DNA of 64,000 nt, from assembly GCA_032173965.1 (NCBI GenBank), contig CM063284.1, forward strand, positions 116,100,410 to 116,164,409, written 5' to 3'. This DNA is from Sitta carolinensis. Its lineage: Eukaryota; Chordata; Aves; Passeriformes; Sittidae. A program made the position numbers and the translations under genes. The notes beneath the pieces are model-generated. The model was not told the DNA's origin. It ran no database searches and saw only the letters and a list, made by a program, of their open reading frames with translations. This document shows positions 62,640-64,000 of the stretch, one piece after another; within the stretch, counting starts at the first letter, position 1; each line of letters opens with the position of its first letter.

Positions 62640-64000
62640 ACAAAAAAAACCCTATTAAAATCCAATGCAAAACTCAAATTTTTGGGGGGCGAGAGGTGGG
62701 AATGAGATAATATTTTTCCACATTAGTCTGAGAACAGATGAGCCGGCCCAAACAACCTCTGTAACCCTGGTAACCTTTCAGAGATGATCTCTTTCTTCCA
62801 GTCCCATCTCCACCCTGTAGAGAATATCACTATAAATCCACTTAGCTCAGTACAAGCCTCATACAGCTTCAGCTACAATTCCAAAGAAGCACATGAGGAG
62901 ATTTCCCTTAGAGCTGTGTGCTCTCATGTGACTTGCTGTTATCTGTCATAGGAACAGGATACTGCAGGTCATAGACCATGATACAAGAGGATCATTTTGC
63001 CCATCTAGGCCAAGAAATCCTGGCCATTGTTAAAACGCCCAGATAACCCACTGTCATAATATATTTGCTATTGGAAAAGGAATAGAAACTTTAAAGGGAA
63101 AACTTATAACAAATGTTAAGATTTATCAAGGATCTCCTTCACTGATAAATGACACAAAAATTTTCCAAAGAATTATCTGGGGCCTGTAGTTAGAGCATCT
63201 GTCAAAGCAGCTGGAGTGGCACACAAAATGAGTAAGTGAAAGCATTCTCCTGCTGAATAGTATTATGAAAGGAAAAAACTAATGGGTTTTAACTACAGGG
63301 ATGTGTGAAGAGCAAGACAGGATAGGCAGGAAGATTGTTATGGTCTAGGAATAATGTATGCCCTAAGAGGGATTTTTCTGTAGATTAATTTAAAACTATA
63401 TCTACTTCGCCTATCAGGATGTTTCCTAGAAAACCAATGAAAAATATTAATAAATCAATGGAAGAACTGTCACAGGCTCCATAAATAAGACGTCCAACTC
63501 TGAGGGCCATAATGCAACCTACAGCAACACTTACATGATAAAAGAGAGAAGACACTTGGGTACACTGATGGCACTTAGTTCAAACAGAAAAGTAGAGTAT
63601 GGGCTGAGCAAAACGTTGATCACTGATCTCGAGGATCAAACTCTTGTAAGGGTAGTCAGTGCTGTTTCCCAGGAGCTGAGCTCTTTCTGTTTGAATGAAG
63701 TTTGACATTTTCTTAATCTTTTACAAAGCCTATCCCCGGTCTCCTACCAATATTTTTTTTTTTTTTTAAGAAAGCTTCTACATCTACTTTTCCCGCACCA
63801 AATGAAAAATAAAGAAATCATTTATTGTAATTTTCATTTTTTCACATGTGCTTGATTTCCAACAGGCAACTGAGCTTTCAACATTACAACATTGATAATT
63901 TCTGACATTTTAATTATCCGTGTTATTAATTCTAATTGTAATTCTTTGATGATTAATATTTATTATATAAGAAGTCATGCTGCCTCATTAGGGACAAGAA
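62638..64000. other. unique sequence, no gene seen
   Basis: No repeat family or exon recognised. A T run lies at about 63752-63767. Confidence 0.45.

Overview
The window reads as nuclear DNA of a bird, most likely a passerine. It is AT-rich, has long stretches without open reading frames, and contains no operons, bacterial ribosome-binding sites or long intronless genes. Lineage evidence comes from the mobile elements: several 3' ends of CR1 LINEs (the main avian LINE), a long terminal repeat (LTR) of a type I know from bird genomes, and one short element with a tRNA-Ile-derived head and a CR1-like tail at 10.82-10.97 kb. That last build matches TguSINE1, a SINE family described from songbirds. 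These identifications rest on remembered consensus sequences, not on a search. No established protein-coding gene, tRNA, rRNA or CRISPR array is visible, so the window is either a gene desert or the inside of a very large intron. Layout: 0-8 kb is mostly unique AT-rich sequence with a MIR-like SINE at 2.35 kb, pyrimidine-rich tracts at 3.8-4.8 kb and a small broken piece resembling a hAT/ZBED-type transposase at 6.5 kb (minus strand). At 8.35-8.56 kb there is a probable old antisense CR1. The tRNA-Ile/CR1 SINE is at 10.8 kb. The stretch 11-22 kb is featureless apart from low-complexity tracts. A repeat cluster occupies 22.0-24.05 kb: a CR1 3' tail, a minus-strand solo LTR and a second CR1 3' end. 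Older CR1 and MIR-like pieces lie at 24.95, 26.6, 40.4-41.15 (antisense), 42.5, 44.2 and 45.85 kb. A (GGAGA)n satellite is at 52.9 kb and a well-preserved CR1 3' end at 56.8-57.4 kb. Four poly(A) runs of 20 to 45 bases and one of 18 are scattered through the window. Candidate functional items, all unproven: an 89-nt imperfect hairpin at 58531-58619 whose arms match at 27 of 31 positions; a run of three open, splice-flanked blocks at 48.49-49.64 kb whose reading frames join without a break; a locus at 37.1-37.9 kb with long open frames on both strands, each bordered by a good splice signal; a non-coding exon-like block at 34.8 kb on the minus strand; and several repeat-free, homeobox-site-rich stretches (about 46.6-47.0 and 51.9-52.3 kb) that look like conserved non-coding elements. 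Nothing in the window works together as a recognisable pathway. Most short open frames are chance or lie inside the repeats.
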